NCBI GenBank assembly: GCA_964402975.1
Contig: CAYOEM010000017.1
Location: 1-64,000 of the forward strand
Direction of reading: 5' to 3'
DNA length: 64,000 nucleotides
Source of the DNA: CAMDKS01 sp964402975
Lineage (GTDB): Bacteria > Bdellovibrionota_B > Oligoflexia > Oligoflexales > RGVZ01
In this document: piece by piece, positions 34,548 to 44,016 of the stretch
Position numbering within the stretch: the stretch's first letter is position 1
Layout: the number at the start of each line of letters is the position of its first letter
Notes under the pieces: model-generated
Database searches by the model: none
What the model saw: the letters and a program-made list of their open reading frames with translations, nothing else
Told to the model about the DNA's origin: nothing
Program-made: the position numbers and the translations under genes

Positions 34548-36074
34548 ATGAAGACAGGATTTAACAAAGAGGGCTGGAAAAATCTCTTGCCGGACTCATA
34601 TGAATGGGCCTCAAAAGTTAAGCTGGATACGGTAACGGATGTCGTCAACGGTGCGACGCATGTGGTGGCTCTGGCCGAAGCGAAAGAGGGAGACGAGACC
34701 GTAAACCTCAACGCACCCTCACTTAGCGCCGACCTTCAAAAAAAGATCACTGGGGCTGTCGCTTTGGTCGGATGGAAGGGAACTGGTAGCTACGTTTTAA
34801 GCCTCGATGGAATGTCATTTATGTTGGTGGCTCCGACGAAGGTCAAAACAACAAAGCCTCAAAAGAGCCGCGCGTTGGGGCTTGATGTGGCTGGTGCTCT
34901 AAAAAACTTGAAGGTCTCTCGATTGGTGTTATGCAAAGCAGACGGCTTGTGTACAAAAAGTCTTTTTGATGGTCTTGCCATGGGTCTCTATGCGCAAGGA
35001 TCTTTTAAAGGAGTAAAAAAAGACAATTCTAAGCCGGCCATTGTCTCTCATGTCTCGTTCTTCGGCGGCAAGCTTGATGCAGATGATGAAAAGCATTTGC
35101 GAGCCATCTGTAAGGCGACGGCTTTAACCAGGTTCATGCAGGATGCGCCGGCCAACTGGTTTAACCCTCTTAGGTTTGCCGAGATCGCGGAAGATGTCTG
35201 TAAAGAGCATGGGGTCAAGATTTCGATTCACGATAAAGCATCCCTACAGAACCTTGGAATGGGGTCCTTCTTAAGTGTAAATGCTGGCTCCATCATTGAG
35301 CCGCGCATGATTGTTATGGAGATAGATGGAGCGGACAATTCCAAGAATGTCGCTTTGATCGGTAAGGGGCTGACATTTGATGCAGGTGGAGTGTCTCTAA
35401 AGCCGGGTGCCGGGATGGAAGAGATGAAGTACGACATGTCGGGCGGGGCTGCTGTGCTCGGCAGTGCGCTGTACTTCAGCCAAGTAAAGCCTCCCGTAAA
35501 GACGATTTGTATTATTGGTGCAACTGAAAATCTTCTCAGTGCATCCGCAACCAAGCCAGGTGACGTTGTCGTCGCCATGAACGGTAAGACCATTGAAGTT
35601 CAAAATACGGATGCTGAAGGGCGATTGGTATTAGCGGACTTGGTTCACTACGCTAATGTCACATACAAGCCAGAGATGATGATCGACGTAGCGACGTTAA
35701 CCGGAGCTGTTCTAATTGCGTTGGGTACTGTGGGTGCCGGCGTTATGTCGAATGATGATAGCACGGCAGAGCATGTGATTCGCGCCAGCAAAGATATTGG
35801 CGAACCATTTTGGCAGTTGCCGCTATGGCCCGAGCTCGAGTCAGAGACAAAGGGTTCGACCGCTGACTTAAACAACATTGCCAAGCCATCAGTTAAAGCG
35901 GGCACTATTATGGGAGCCATGTTCATCAAAGAATTCGTGGGCAATACAAAGTGGGCTCATCTTGACATCGCTGGCACTGGCTGGAATTGCAAGGCGACCG
36001 GCTTTCCGTCCAGTGGTGGATGCGCCTATGGGCTTCGGACCATGGTGGAGTCCGTAATGAGGTTTGGCAAGTAG
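34548..36074 (+). CDS. pepA: Leucyl aminopeptidase (M17)
   Basis: 508 residues. Cytosolic hexameric di-metal peptidase that removes N-terminal residues; some PepA proteins also bind DNA. The metal-binding Lys lies in GKGLTFDAGGVSLKP near residue 275, followed by MKYDMSGGAAVLG. The family signature NTDAEGRLVLADLVHYA lies near residue 353, with catalytic Arg. The C-terminal half contains LTGAVLIALG and IMGAMFIKEFVG. The N-terminal non-catalytic domain is complete. A phosphoglycolate-phosphatase-like gene follows seven bases later. Confidence 0.95.
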   Translation: MKTGFNKEGWKNLLPDSYEWASKVKLDTVTDVVNGATHVVALAEAKEGDETVNLNAPSLSADLQKKITGAVALVGWKGTGSYVLSLDGMSFMLVAPTKVKTTKPQKSRALGLDVAGALKNLKVSRLVLCKADGLCTKSLFDGLAMGLYAQGSFKGVKKDNSKPAIVSHVSFFGGKLDADDEKHLRAICKATALTRFMQDAPANWFNPLRFAEIAEDVCKEHGVKISIHDKASLQNLGMGSFLSVNAGSIIEPRMIVMEIDGADNSKNVALIGKGLTFDAGGVSLKPGAGMEEMKYDMSGGAAVLGSALYFSQVKPPVKTICIIGATENLLSASATKPGDVVVAMNGKTIEVQNTDAEGRLVLADLVHYANVTYKPEMMIDVATLTGAVLIALGTVGAGVMSNDDSTAEHVIRASKDIGEPFWQLPLWPELESETKGSTADLNNIAKPSVKAGTIMGAMFIKEFVGNTKWAHLDIAGTGWNCKATGFPSSGGCAYGLRTMVESVMRFGK

Positions 36075-36081
36075 TTTGGAC

Positions 36082-36735
36082 ATGAGTCAATCACCTCTCA
36101 TTTTATTTGACATGGATGGCACGCTGCTCGATACGCGACTTGATATTGCCCGAGCGGCAAATGGCGCGCGCAGGGAGCTGGGCTTGCCGCAGATGACTGT
36201 TGACGAAGTCGTGCGAGCCGTCGGTGATGGTGTGGATCTGTTTGTGAGTCGTGTGACCTTCCCAAAAGACGACGAGCGGTTCGGGCAAGCTAGGCGCGTG
36301 TTTTTGCGTCATTATGAGGAGAATGTCATTGGTGAGACGATTCCCTATGATGGGGTTGTCCATTTATTAGATGAACTAGTCAGACTCTCCGTGCCCATGG
36401 CTATTGTGAGTAATAAGCCGTCAAAACTGGTGGATGCTCTCGTGCGACACTTTAAGTGGGAGAAGTATTTCAAGGCTTGGTTGGGCGGTGATTCCGCTAG
36501 TCGGGCGAAACCGGCCCCGGAACCGCTTGTGATGGCTCGTGACTTGGCAGGCCTTGCGAGCGAGCATCCGCTTGTTATGGTCGGTGACGGGGACCAAGAC
36601 ATCATGGCGGCTAAAGCAGCCGGCTGTCTGGCCGTCTGGTGCAGCTGGGGGTTTAATGTCACGCCCACGGACGTTTACCCGATAACTAGAATCGACCATC
36701 CTAGAGAGCTTTTACTAACCATAACCAAGAAGTGA
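36082..36735 (+). CDS. Phosphoglycolate-phosphatase-like HAD hydrolase
   Basis: 217 residues, typical for Gph/PgmB-type HADs. Motif I is LFDMDGTLLDT with both nucleophilic and general-acid Asp; motif II is AIVSNKPSKL with Ser; the Lys of motif III is in KPAPEP; motif IV is VMVGDGDQDIMAAKAAG. The cap region between motifs I and II is helical (C1 type). Phosphoglycolate, from DNA repair or oxygenase by-products, is the best substrate guess. The reading frame opens 18 bases earlier at a TTG inside pepA; the ATG at 36082 is preferred. Confidence 0.88.
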   Translation: MSQSPLILFDMDGTLLDTRLDIARAANGARRELGLPQMTVDEVVRAVGDGVDLFVSRVTFPKDDERFGQARRVFLRHYEENVIGETIPYDGVVHLLDELVRLSVPMAIVSNKPSKLVDALVRHFKWEKYFKAWLGGDSASRAKPAPEPLVMARDLAGLASEHPLVMVGDGDQDIMAAKAAGCLAVWCSWGFNVTPTDVYPITRIDHPRELLLTITKK

Positions 36736-36797
36736 TCTGATTTGTCGCGAGCTTCGTGTTAGCATCGAAAGACACGATCTTTCGAGGCAAAAGCTTC

Positions 36798-39521
36798 ATG
36801 AAAAACAAAAGGTTTGAGCTTGATCCCCAAACTTTAAGACTTCTCCAAGTGATTGAATCTACGGAGGACGAAAGTCAGCGTCAGACGGCCATAAATGATT
36901 TGGCTGTTCAGGGTGGCATGAATGCTGCGAGGATACTGATTGAGACTTTTGAGCGATGTATGTGGCGTTCCACGAAAGTTGGAATCATTCAGGCTATTGG
37001 TAAAATTCAGCATGAACGCGCGACCGAGTTCCTTTGTCGTTTAGCCAGTGATCCTAGTGACTTTGGTTTGGCGTCGGAGGCCATCTTTGCTCTGGGTACC
37101 ACCGATGATCCAGTCGCGGGTGAATTTCTTGCATCAGTACTTCGTTCACCAAGTCATCCTCTGCTCAGAGAGGCTCTGACAGCTATAGCGAATTTAAGTT
37201 TTTTTCCGAGCGAATTTGAACTTCGCGGAATTTTCAAAGATGAGACCTCAGGGTACCCTGCATCTGCCAGGCAGAACGCGATGATTGTCGCAGGTTTGTG
37301 TGGTTACCGAGCGTTTATCCCTCAGGTGCTTGAATGTATTAAACCTGGGGTGCCAGGGCCTTTATTTAACGCAGGTCTGATGGCGATTGGGCGACTAGGC
37401 AACCATGAGTCGTTGGGAGCTCTCGAGAAGCTCGACACAAGATATCGCTCCTTTGCTCATCAGTTGAAGCTTGCTGCAATCGATCATCTAAGACTATCGA
37501 CGTCGTATACCATCGAAGACGCAGTTCACGCTGCCATTAATGCAAAGTCCCCCCAGGCGCAGAGACATGCGTGGATTATTCTCGGAGGTTTCCCTGCAAG
37601 CACAGCATCGGAAGCGCTGCAGATTCTTGCTGGTGATAGTGAGTCAGACTCCAAAATTTTCGAGAGAATATTTTTTTATGATAAAAAGCGTGTGGAAGAC
37701 GACTTCAATTTCTTGCTGAATCACCAGACCCATTTGCCCCCAAATTTATTTGCCACACTTGCAAGAAAGCATGTTAACAACCATTCGGTGAAAGAGATCT
37801 CCGCTTTATTACGCAAATTTGGTGACGCTTTTTCTATTCGGGTTTTGTCGTTGGTCAGAGTTGATAATGGATGGTCTACATTAATTGAACTGATGTCTAA
37901 GGAAGGCGCGCCTGTCGAGATCCGCCATCGAGCTTTAAACGCCCTTGTGGCTCAATACATCATGCACGGCATGATTGATGATATTCGGGACGTCATCGGG
38001 AAGCAGTTGGTTCGTCTGATTGAAGTACAGGGCGATTCAGCTTTTGTAGACCGCTTGATTAGGGCTGTTGGGCAGATTAGATACACCGGTCCTGACGCTA
38101 TTAACCTACTCAGGGAGCGATTGAAGAGTGGCGAAAATATTGAAGCCGTGTACTCCTCGCTTTCATCGTGTGGATCAGAGGATGCGTCAAAAATCATCGC
38201 GAAAAGGCTCCGACAAATCATTTCCAGTCCAACGTCGGAGAGTGAAGTTAGAGCTGCTTTGCGAAGCTTGGCTCGCAGCGGCCAATCGGTGGACTCGGGC
38301 TTTTTAGCCCAGATGCCACTGACTCTAGTTGAAGAGTTTCGGCTGACTGTTTTGAAGTTACTGACCACTAGCTTTGTTGTAGAGCTCATCCCATTTGTTG
38401 AGGGCAGCCTCCAAAGCTCGGATTTTCAAGTTAAAATATTAGCTGTTGCAGCGGCCAGGATTCATCAGAGCGAAAAAGTTGCTGACATTTTATTTCAGTA
38501 TCTTGATCATAACAATCAGTCTATTGCCGGCCGTGCTCTTGACACTTTGGTGACGAGTTACGGCTCCAAAGAACACGGTCTATTATTTGCCAGAGCACTT
38601 TCTCGCCCAGACGACGAGCCTTTATACAAAAAGATTTTCAAAAGTTTAGAACCGCGTCCCGGCGAGTCCTACCAGGGGGTTGTTGAGTCCCTGGAGCAGA
38701 TGATACGAATTCGGAAGGGCGTCATGGCTGATAACGAGATGCTTCAGTCAGCGATAAATGTCCGCGATAATCTCGTGGCTATGACCACAGTTAATTCGGT
38801 TAAACAACTAGATTTAGATCGCAAGAAGAGTGAATCGATTGATCGGCATGCCATTGATGAACTGTTGGGAAGAAATGTCCGAGGTTTTGAAAAATATTCT
38901 CCGACCGTGAAGTCCGTTCTCCGTAGCGGCGAAGTGACGTGGCAGCATCCTGAGCTTTTTGACGCACGAGTGGATAAGAGTACGGTTTTGGTGCAGTACG
39001 TGAAATCAATTGATTTGCTACTGCAGGAGAAAATTGGTTCTCAGATGTTTCTAGGGCAGGGTGCCGAGTTTCTTCAAAAGATGCAGTCGCGGGTTATTCG
39101 ACTTGAGCTTGATGATGAGACGAATGTTGATCCTCATTTGGTTAGTAGTCTTGAGTGTGGCATGTACTTTGCTCGGGATTCATTTCCGACGCATAAGATT
39201 CTTACGCTCTGTAAATTTGTTATGACCGGGCAGATCATGAAAGAGCAGTATAAAATTGTCGATGGGCTCAGAGCTTGGGCGGTGCTCATACTGCTTTTTG
39301 GCAGGACCTTTAGATTTCGAGGACACATTCTTGAACCTTTGTTTCCGCTTCCCAAGTCATCTAACGAGGCTGTTTGTCGAATTGCGCGTGCCATGAATGA
39401 TTTGCAGGAAGCTCGCAACCGGGCCGCCCACAGGGGCACTGTTTTGGAGAAGGATCACATTAAAGAGTTAAGGGATTTAAGTGCGGCCCTTCTAAATGAT
39501 CTTGATAGTTACTTGGGGTGA
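36798..39521 (+). CDS. HEAT-repeat protein with C-terminal HEPN-like domain
   Basis: About 907 residues, no signal peptide or membrane helix. Residues 20-650 are helical pairs with the spacing of HEAT/armadillo repeats (for example TKVGIIQAIGKIQHERATEF, EAIFALGTTDDPVAGEF), a scaffold for protein binding. The final 150 residues form a helical domain ending in EARNRAAHRG (Arg873 to His878), which matches the R-x4-H motif of HEPN nucleases and of many non-catalytic HEPN proteins. The ATG at 36798 has GAGG ten bases upstream and is preferred over a GTG at 36756. No toxin, antitoxin or defence partner is adjacent. Confidence 0.75.
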   Translation: MKNKRFELDPQTLRLLQVIESTEDESQRQTAINDLAVQGGMNAARILIETFERCMWRSTKVGIIQAIGKIQHERATEFLCRLASDPSDFGLASEAIFALGTTDDPVAGEFLASVLRSPSHPLLREALTAIANLSFFPSEFELRGIFKDETSGYPASARQNAMIVAGLCGYRAFIPQVLECIKPGVPGPLFNAGLMAIGRLGNHESLGALEKLDTRYRSFAHQLKLAAIDHLRLSTSYTIEDAVHAAINAKSPQAQRHAWIILGGFPASTASEALQILAGDSESDSKIFERIFFYDKKRVEDDFNFLLNHQTHLPPNLFATLARKHVNNHSVKEISALLRKFGDAFSIRVLSLVRVDNGWSTLIELMSKEGAPVEIRHRALNALVAQYIMHGMIDDIRDVIGKQLVRLIEVQGDSAFVDRLIRAVGQIRYTGPDAINLLRERLKSGENIEAVYSSLSSCGSEDASKIIAKRLRQIISSPTSESEVRAALRSLARSGQSVDSGFLAQMPLTLVEEFRLTVLKLLTTSFVVELIPFVEGSLQSSDFQVKILAVAAARIHQSEKVADILFQYLDHNNQSIAGRALDTLVTSYGSKEHGLLFARALSRPDDEPLYKKIFKSLEPRPGESYQGVVESLEQMIRIRKGVMADNEMLQSAINVRDNLVAMTTVNSVKQLDLDRKKSESIDRHAIDELLGRNVRGFEKYSPTVKSVLRSGEVTWQHPELFDARVDKSTVLVQYVKSIDLLLQEKIGSQMFLGQGAEFLQKMQSRVIRLELDDETNVDPHLVSSLECGMYFARDSFPTHKILTLCKFVMTGQIMKEQYKIVDGLRAWAVLILLFGRTFRFRGHILEPLFPLPKSSNEAVCRIARAMNDLQEARNRAAHRGTVLEKDHIKELRDLSAALLNDLDSYLG

Positions 39522-39553
39522 TCGCCGCGTTCGATGCCATGGCATATAGATTG

Positions 39554-40522
39554 TCAGTACCGGAACTGAAGCGCAGCGCCTTTGAGGCCAGTTAAAGGAT
39601 CCAATACAACCCGAACTGGTATAGTATTAAGTAGATCTTTAAATCGACCTTTGTCGCAGAAGCCAGCCATGAAGGATGTCTTGAGCCAGGGTAAAATTTT
39701 CGGTGCAATCCCGCCAACGATGTAAAGTCCGCCGCTACAGATACACTTAAGCGCTAGGTTACCTGCTTCTCTACCGTAGAGTTCTGCGTAAAAGCTGAGG
39801 ACGTCGTTTGCGAATAGATCTCCCTCTGTGGCAGCTTTTACCATCGTGGCGCCCCAATCAATGGAGTCTTTATTTAAGTAGTCTGGAAGTTTGATTTTAT
39901 GATCGGCAGCTTGAAACGTAGCCAGATTTCTAAAGCCATCAGAGCCACCCAAGAGTCTCTCCCAACTGACGTGGCTGATACCGCCACTGCGGAGATATTC
40001 CAGTAGCCGGATTTCACGCGGACTGCATGGGCTAAAACTCGCGTGTCCACCTTCACCACTCATAGGAAAATGTTTGTCGCCATCAAACCCTATAATTGAT
40101 TCCCCGAGCCCGGTTCCGGCAGCGATCAAGGCTTTAGGTCCGGGTATCTCGTTTCCAGGGTTTAAAATTTCCAGGCTCGAACTAGGTAGACTCAAAACTG
40201 ACCAGCCGTGGGACTGGATGTCATTACAGATACGAAAAGGCTTACCCGTGGACTTTGCGATGTCCTCGGATCTTATGGTCCATCCCAGGTTGGTTAAGTG
40301 TGCGCTACCGGCTACTACGGGCCCGGCGACCCCAGCACCAACCGCATCAAATTTTGCTTCCGGGTGACTGCGCTGCCACTCACTGATCATAGCGAGTATC
40401 GACTTAAAGCCGGCACTTTTGAGTGTGAGAAGGTCCGATACTTTCGGATCGGCTTGGCCCTCAAGAGAGCAGATCCCCAGAGCTGATTTAGTGCCACCGA
40501 TGTCTATAGCCAGAACGCGCAT
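39554..40522 (-). CDS. glk: Glucokinase
   Basis: 322 residues, the Glk family of E. coli rather than the ROK repressor family (no HTH). The phosphate-1 motif is LAIDIGGTKSALGI. GAGVAGPVV and ICNDIQSHG carry the substrate Asp, and IAAGTGLGESIIG and GEGGHASFSPCS are the family signature. It phosphorylates cytosolic glucose to glucose 6-phosphate, the entry to the glycolysis also represented here by eno and pyk. It is convergent with the HEAT-repeat gene (33 bases). Confidence 0.93.
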   Translation of the reverse strand: MRVLAIDIGGTKSALGICSLEGQADPKVSDLLTLKSAGFKSILAMISEWQRSHPEAKFDAVGAGVAGPVVAGSAHLTNLGWTIRSEDIAKSTGKPFRICNDIQSHGWSVLSLPSSSLEILNPGNEIPGPKALIAAGTGLGESIIGFDGDKHFPMSGEGGHASFSPCSPREIRLLEYLRSGGISHVSWERLLGGSDGFRNLATFQAADHKIKLPDYLNKDSIDWGATMVKAATEGDLFANDVLSFYAELYGREAGNLALKCICSGGLYIVGGIAPKILPWLKTSFMAGFCDKGRFKDLLNTIPVRVVLDPLTGLKGAALQFRY

Positions 40523-40647
40523 CAGGTGAAGCTACCAATTTCCCTCGGAAAATGAAATACTGAGGAGTCGATTGCATAAGATTTAATCATGTGCGGCTGG
40601 GCCCCTAATCGCCGTAACGGTACCTTTGAGAAGAGGTGTTTTTCGCA

Positions 40648-42147
40648 ATGATTCAGCAGCTTGCAGCAAGTGTTGGTGACCACGTCCTGAAGATGCAGGA
40701 CACGGACGTATTTGTTGTTGGAGACCTAATTCTTGATACCTATGTGACAGGAAAAGTAAGTCGGATTTCGCCGGAAGCACCCGTACCCGTCGTGTTAGAG
40801 CAGAAACAATGGGCCACCTTAGGTGGAGCTGCCAACGTTGCGGCTAACATTGCGGCTTTCGGCGGTAGAGTGTGGCTAGCCGGTCGTATCGGATCAGATG
40901 CTGATGGTGATCAATTCAGCCAAATTTGTGGTGCGCTAGGGATCAACACGGACCCGGTTCAGCGCTCAAAAAAACTACCTACGACCAGGAAGTTGCGCGT
41001 TATGGCGGGCTACCAGCAGGTCGTGAGGATTGATAGTGAGTCGACCGATCTGCTTCATGAGGACGAAGCGAAAAGTATCTTGACGGCCTTCCAAAGTTTT
41101 TTAAAACGCCCAAAACGCAAGGCTTTAGTTATCAGCGACTACGGTAAGGGCGTTTGTACAGCAGAGACGTTAAAAAAGCTGATCTCGTTGGCAACTCAAA
41201 ACCAGATACCTGTGATTACTGACCCAAAGTCTCTGGATCTGTCGCGCTACGGCGGCAGTACACTCATAAAGCCAAATCTATCTGAAGGGCGTGAGATGTT
41301 AAAGGTGCAGCAACCCGGAGCAAGATTTGCTAGCTTAGCCGAGGAAGTGGATGCCGTCTGTAATGTGATTTTACAGAAGAGTGGAGCCAGTAATGTCGTG
41401 CTTTCTCTCAGTGAAAAAGGCGTCACCGTTCGTGGAAGGGATGTGAAGGGAGCTAACCACTTTGAGTCGACGGCACTTCAAGTTGCCGATGTCAGTGGCG
41501 CTGGTGACACCATGGTGGCATTTTTAGCCATGGGAATGGGCTCTGGCATAGGTGTTTCGAGAAGTGTCCAGCTAGCTAATATTGCCGCAGGAATCGTCTG
41601 TGGAAAGCTTGGGACGGCGACTCTAACAGCATCCGAATTTTTGAACGCATTCAAGCATCAGACTGAAGAGACTATGCCTGAAAAGGTTCTGTCGCGGGGC
41701 GAGTTGTCCGAGATTTTGGCACAGGCCAGGAGTGCGGGTAAACGTGTTGTGTTCACGAACGGCTGTTTCGACCTGCTCCACGCCGGCCATGTGGAAGTTC
41801 TTCAGAAAGCTCGGATGCTGGGTGATATTTTAGTGGTGGCATTGAATAGTGATCAAAGCGTTCGAGGCCTCAAGGGGCCTTCAAGGCCTCTGCAGAGTGA
41901 GGGGGACCGAACTCGAATTATGGCAGCCTTGGCTTGTGTTGATTACGTGACGATATTTGATGAGGCCACGCCGAAAGAGCTTATTACTCTGTTTAAGCCT
42001 GCAGTGCTTGTAAAAGGCGGAGATTACAATGCTGACGAGATTGTAGGGGCAACTGACGTTCGGAGCTGGGGTGGGCGTGTTGAAGTCATACCTCTGGTCC
42101 AAGGACGTAGCACGACTGCGCTGGTTGACAAAGCTAGTCGCAAATAA
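40648..42147 (+). CDS. hldE: Bifunctional heptose kinase/adenylyltransferase
   Basis: About 499 residues. The N-terminal half is a ribokinase-type D-glycero-beta-D-manno-heptose-7-phosphate kinase (FVVGDLILDTYVTGKVSRISPEAPVPV, GGAANVAANIAAFGG, and VSGAGDTMVAFLA with the catalytic Asp). The C-terminal half, from about residue 345, is the heptose-1-phosphate adenylyltransferase (VFTNGCFDLLHAGHVEVLQ, then ALNSDQSVRGLKGPSRP). It makes ADP-heptose for the LPS inner core. The ATG at 40648 is chosen over a GTG at 40636, which lies within the GAGG ribosome site. gmhA, the earlier step, lies 2 kb downstream. Confidence 0.96.
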   Translation: MIQQLAASVGDHVLKMQDTDVFVVGDLILDTYVTGKVSRISPEAPVPVVLEQKQWATLGGAANVAANIAAFGGRVWLAGRIGSDADGDQFSQICGALGINTDPVQRSKKLPTTRKLRVMAGYQQVVRIDSESTDLLHEDEAKSILTAFQSFLKRPKRKALVISDYGKGVCTAETLKKLISLATQNQIPVITDPKSLDLSRYGGSTLIKPNLSEGREMLKVQQPGARFASLAEEVDAVCNVILQKSGASNVVLSLSEKGVTVRGRDVKGANHFESTALQVADVSGAGDTMVAFLAMGMGSGIGVSRSVQLANIAAGIVCGKLGTATLTASEFLNAFKHQTEETMPEKVLSRGELSEILAQARSAGKRVVFTNGCFDLLHAGHVEVLQKARMLGDILVVALNSDQSVRGLKGPSRPLQSEGDRTRIMAALACVDYVTIFDEATPKELITLFKPAVLVKGGDYNADEIVGATDVRSWGGRVEVIPLVQGRSTTALVDKASRK

Positions 42148-42163
42148 TGGGGTTAATTTAACT

Positions 42164-43069
42164 ATGAATCATAATAGTTTTGCAAAATCCTTTGGAAGAA
42201 GTTCGGCCATCCCATTGGCGGGTAAGTGTTTGGTTGCCCTTGTTTTTATAACGTCGTTAAAGGTTCGAGCTGACGAGGTGCGCGAGCTAAAATGGACCCC
42301 TACAGCCTGGGCAAAGTCGGTCGGTGGTCTAACGAAGCTGAAGTCGAGGGGGTTCCCCACGCGGATTGCCGTCGTTAAGAAAAACGCCAAGGTTTACGAG
42401 GCCGTGGATTTTGATTACGAATCAACTCAGCAGTCGTTTTTAGATTTTTCTAGGTTTGAACAGAATCAACTTACATTTGAGATAAATAAATCCCAGGGTA
42501 AAAACAAATGTGGTGCGGATCTCCGTGCGGTATCGGTTTGTCTAAATGTGGACTTGGTTTTGGATGTGACCAGGGATCCTTGGGCGCTTATTAGTTACGA
42601 TCAGTCAAAAAATAAAACAAAGACATTGCTTAAGGATAAGGCCGGAGAAATCGGTCGCTATGCCGAATGGGTGGCGAAAAAAATGAATTACGACGGCATT
42701 TTGTTGGCTAGAGAGGGTAATTACTTTCTGGCATTGACCTCTCCAAGCGTTGTTCCCGGCGAGACGCAAGTCCTCATGTTAGCAAATAGTTCAGATAAAA
42801 TCCTTCTGTCAGGTGGCGCGCAGAAAGGGGCTGGGTTGTTGATTGTGAAGAAGTTTGAGGGTCGATTCTCGATACTTGAGCAAATTGTTGCCGGTGAAAA
42901 TGGGCAATCGGAGTTCCGAGTGGGTGAAAAAATCATCGTAGAAAAAGTGAAGTCACCAGAGGTGACAGGCGAAAAGGCAGTTGATAAAGACCCTGTTGAT
43001 AAAAGCCCAGTTGATAAAAACCCTGCAAAAGGCGGTGACAGTGCCCCGCCGCAGCCAGCCGAAAATTAG
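42164..43069 (+). CDS. Exported protein with a repetitive lysine/proline tail
   Basis: 301 residues, 16 bases after hldE. A signal peptide spans residues 1-37 (hydrophobic CLVALVFITSLKVRADE, cleavage after VRA). The mature protein begins with WTPTAWAKSVGG and has a central region with two cysteines (KCGADLRAVSVC). The last 30 residues are a Pro/Asp/Lys-rich tail built from three copies of a five-residue unit (VDKxP). No family is recognised. Being exported and co-transcribed with hldE, it may belong to the envelope. Confidence 0.75.
   Translation: MNHNSFAKSFGRSSAIPLAGKCLVALVFITSLKVRADEVRELKWTPTAWAKSVGGLTKLKSRGFPTRIAVVKKNAKVYEAVDFDYESTQQSFLDFSRFEQNQLTFEINKSQGKNKCGADLRAVSVCLNVDLVLDVTRDPWALISYDQSKNKTKTLLKDKAGEIGRYAEWVAKKMNYDGILLAREGNYFLALTSPSVVPGETQVLMLANSSDKILLSGGAQKGAGLLIVKKFEGRFSILEQIVAGENGQSEFRVGEKIIVEKVKSPEVTGEKAVDKDPVDKSPVDKNPAKGGDSAPPQPAEN
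42980..43024 (+). repeat. Three tandem 15-base units encoding VDKxP
   Basis: Three copies of GTTGATAAAxxCCCx at 42980-42994, 42995-43009 and 43010-43024, in frame at the C-terminus of the exported protein. Copies differ at three positions. Confidence 0.9.
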
Positions 43070-43108
43070 TTAATCAACGCTCGATAGCGGCAATGTCGTG
43101 ATAATCAG

Positions 43109-43516
43109 TTACTTGATTGACTGGTCAAATGCCTTCACGGGGAGCCCGGCATCCTTCCACCCTTGAAATGAGCCTGCGTTGAAGGTGCGGTAGCCTAAGG
43201 TGGCAAAATGATCTGCTGCAACCTCGGATCGTCGGCCAGATCTGCAATAAAATATAAGCTTTTGCTCTTTTGGCCAGTGTTGCACCGCATCCTGGTAGGA
43301 TGATCCTCGGCTGTTGATGGATGTTGTTGCTAGCCAAACGGCGAATTCAGCCATGCCGCTAGATTTAAGTTCGTCGGCTTCTCTCACGTCCACGAGAATG
43401 GCTCGGTTCGTCATTGTGGCGGCGTAAGCGTCTTCGGGTGATATGGCTTGAGCCGCAAAAGCGCTGGTCGGCATCGTGAGGCTTAAACTGAAAAGCAAAA
43501 AGACTAAAAGTTTCAT
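43109..43516 (-). CDS. Periplasmic rhodanese-like protein
   Basis: 135 residues with a signal peptide (hydrophobic to about residue 18, cut near AFAA). The single rhodanese domain carries the active-site loop FYCRSGRRS with the sulfur-accepting Cys. It is a possible thiosulfate or persulfide sulfurtransferase in the periplasm. It follows secB by 28 bases; in E. coli a membrane-anchored rhodanese (YibN) is also a neighbour of secB. Confidence 0.88.
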   Translation of the reverse strand: MKLLVFLLFSLSLTMPTSAFAAQAISPEDAYAATMTNRAILVDVREADELKSSGMAEFAVWLATTSINSRGSSYQDAVQHWPKEQKLIFYCRSGRRSEVAADHFATLGYRTFNAGSFQGWKDAGLPVKAFDQSIK

Positions 43517-43544
43517 AAAGAGACGTACCTTATAGTGGGTTGGT

Positions 43545-43991
43545 CTAATTCACATTTTGACGTTGAGCTCGCATGGCTTCAAAGTTTATGGGTGCAAGCA
43601 TGATAGGCGGTAACGATCCCATGGTCATGGCTTGATCGATACTGGCGCGCGCATAGGGGAAGAGGGTTTGAGGGCAGAACACCATAAGTATGTGATCGAG
43701 TTGATCTTGATTGGCGTTCTTGACTTCAAACACTCCAGCCTGACTGATTTCCACGAGGAAAATGGAACCATTTTTCGTTTTAGCATCAAGCGTTATGTTT
43801 AGGGCAACCTCGTGAAAAGTGTCATTCAGTCTCTTTGAGTTGATATTCACCTCAACCTTCATTTCCGGTTGGTGTTGTTCCTGGAATAGTGCAGGTGCTT
43901 TGGGCGATTCAAATGAGAAGTCTTTTACATAAATTCTGGCGATTGTGATTTCTACAGGGCCGTTGTTTTTTGGATCAATGTCCTTAGTCAC
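43545..43991 (-). CDS. secB: Preprotein-export chaperone SecB
   Basis: 148 residues. SecB holds precursors unfolded in the cytoplasm and hands them to SecA. Conserved text includes RIYVKDFSFESPKAP, LFQEQHQPEMKVEVNI, and the C-terminal FCPQTLFPYARASID with PPIMLAPINFEAM. The reading frame opens further upstream, but the GTG at 43991 has CGGAG six bases before it and gives the normal distance (about 18 residues) to the RIY-x-KD motif; the upstream TTG at 44051 would lie inside gmhA. Together with the LPS genes it suggests heavy envelope export. Confidence 0.9.
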   Translation of the reverse strand: MTKDIDPKNNGPVEITIARIYVKDFSFESPKAPALFQEQHQPEMKVEVNINSKRLNDTFHEVALNITLDAKTKNGSIFLVEISQAGVFEVKNANQDQLDHILMVFCPQTLFPYARASIDQAMTMGSLPPIMLAPINFEAMRAQRQNVN

Positions 43992-44016
43992 AGTAATCTC
44001 CGAGCAGGTGTGAAAA

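Noticed and set aside
39534..39545. Perfect 12-base palindrome between the HEAT-repeat and glucokinase genes.
   Set aside because: It is short, has no T-run and lies in a 33-base convergent gap; a restriction-like site by chance is enough explanation.
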